Source: Pararhodobacter marinus
GTDB taxonomy: Bacteria; Pseudomonadota; Alphaproteobacteria; Rhodobacterales; Rhodobacteraceae
Direction of reading: 5' to 3'
DNA: 64,000 nucleotides
Assembly: GCF_003122215.1 (NCBI RefSeq)
Contig: NZ_QEYD01000011.1
Coordinates: 116,036 to 180,035, forward strand
How positions within the stretch are numbered: position 1 is the first letter of the stretch; each line of letters starts with the position of its first letter. The notes under the pieces are model-generated. The model saw only the letters and a program-made list of their open reading frames with translations. It did not search any database and was not told where the DNA came from. A program made the translations under genes and the position numbers. This document shows positions 63,856-64,000 of the stretch, piece by piece.

Positions 63856-63883
63856 GCGGGATGGGCTGTGACGCCCATCCCGC
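63856..63883. other. 11-bp hairpin between tuf and rpsJ
   Basis: GCGGGATGGGC (63856-63866) and GCCCATCCCGC (63873-63883) pair perfectly around TGTGAC. No T run follows on the minus strand, so it is likely an mRNA processing or stabilising element, or a weak terminator between tuf and rpsJ. Confidence 0.6.
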
Positions 63884-63892
63884 CTGACGGCC

Positions 63893-64000
63893 TTACTTGA
63901 TGATTTTCGACACGACGCCGGCGCCGACGGTACGGCCGCCTTCACGGATGGCGAAGCGCAGCTTCTCTTCCATGGCGATCGGGGCGATCAGCGAGACTTC
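63893..64000 (-). CDS. tuf: elongation factor Tu, C-terminal end (partial)
   Basis: The last 35 residues are visible, ending [20 protein letters not shown] then TAA. This is the EF-Tu C terminus exactly. The rest lies beyond the window. It heads the S10 group as usual in bacteria. Confidence 0.97.
   Translation of the reverse strand, partial: EVSLIAPIAMEEKLRFAIREGGRTVGAGVVSKIIK

Noticed and set aside
1..64000. tRNA, rRNA, CRISPR arrays, insertion sequences, phage genes or toxin-antitoxin pairs
   Set aside because: None recognised on either strand by eye; no cloverleaf-like sequences or transposase motifs were seen.

Overview
This window is a GC-rich stretch of chromosomal core DNA from an alphaproteobacterium, almost certainly a Rhodobacterales (Rhodobacteraceae/Roseobacteraceae) species. 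The supporting evidence is a cbb3 oxidase maturation cluster, a petABC (bc1) operon, an RpoHII-type heat-shock sigma factor, a split leuC/leuD locus, glcDEF glycolate oxidase genes, short dispersed GAGTATTT/GAGGATATTT intergenic repeats of the kind seen in this order, and a very high third-position GC. I see no phage, insertion sequence, CRISPR array, tRNA or rRNA.

Layout from left to right. 1-3942: ccoG(partial)HIS for cbb3 oxidase assembly, followed by sodB. 4.8-5.5 kb: a two-gene putative stress operon behind an EcfG-like promoter. 5.6-11.1 kb (minus strand): an EEP-family secreted protein, a membrane protein, leuD, an HdeD-like protein, leuC with a possible leaderless upstream ORF, and a VOC protein. 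11.2-13.7 kb: an MscS channel, then rsfS (likely CTG start) and rlmH. 14.5-19.5 kb: glcD, glcE and glcF behind a GntR-like palindrome, interrupted by two extra small genes. 19.9-22.8 kb: a secreted trypsin-like protease, an Hsp20 gene with a ROSE-like RNA thermometer, a PhzF protein and an ABM protein. 22.9-26.3 kb: a TPP riboswitch and thiBPQ. 26.3-29.7 kb: petABC. 29.9-36.2 kb: three GST genes (one fused to a Cys-rich module), mtgA, queG, rpoH and a ChaN-like gene. 36.3-40.6 kb: an SGNH/GSCFA pair, panBC and a membrane protein. 40.7-47.9 kb: an EF-hand protein, a DMGDH/sarcosine dehydrogenase-like enzyme, a CpdB-like nucleotidase, nudC and a small SRPBCC-like protein. 47.9-57.7 kb: glpK, an OmpA-like protein, an agmatinase-family enzyme plus an SDR, pncB, gpsA, a membrane-anchored MoeB/ThiF protein, dut and coaBC. 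57.9-64 kb: a 2OG-Fe(II) oxygenase, then on the minus strand the S10 operon read from tuf (partial) through rpsJ-rplCDWB-rpsS-rplV-rpsC-rplP.

Most genes are ordinary housekeeping functions. The less ordinary signals are: (1) two related families of short structured intergenic repeats, four copies each, sitting mostly at gene 3' ends, with one copy supplying the queG start codon; (2) an SD-sequestering hairpin with a UYGCU motif before hsp20; (3) a probable CTG start in rsfS; (4) a GST fused to a YHS/TRASH-like Cys motif; (5) a membrane-anchored E1-like enzyme; (6) an S10 operon that ends after rplP, with a hairpin-bearing gap between rplW and rplB. I found no clear new defence or mobile system. 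All functional calls rest on motif reading by eye, with no database search.
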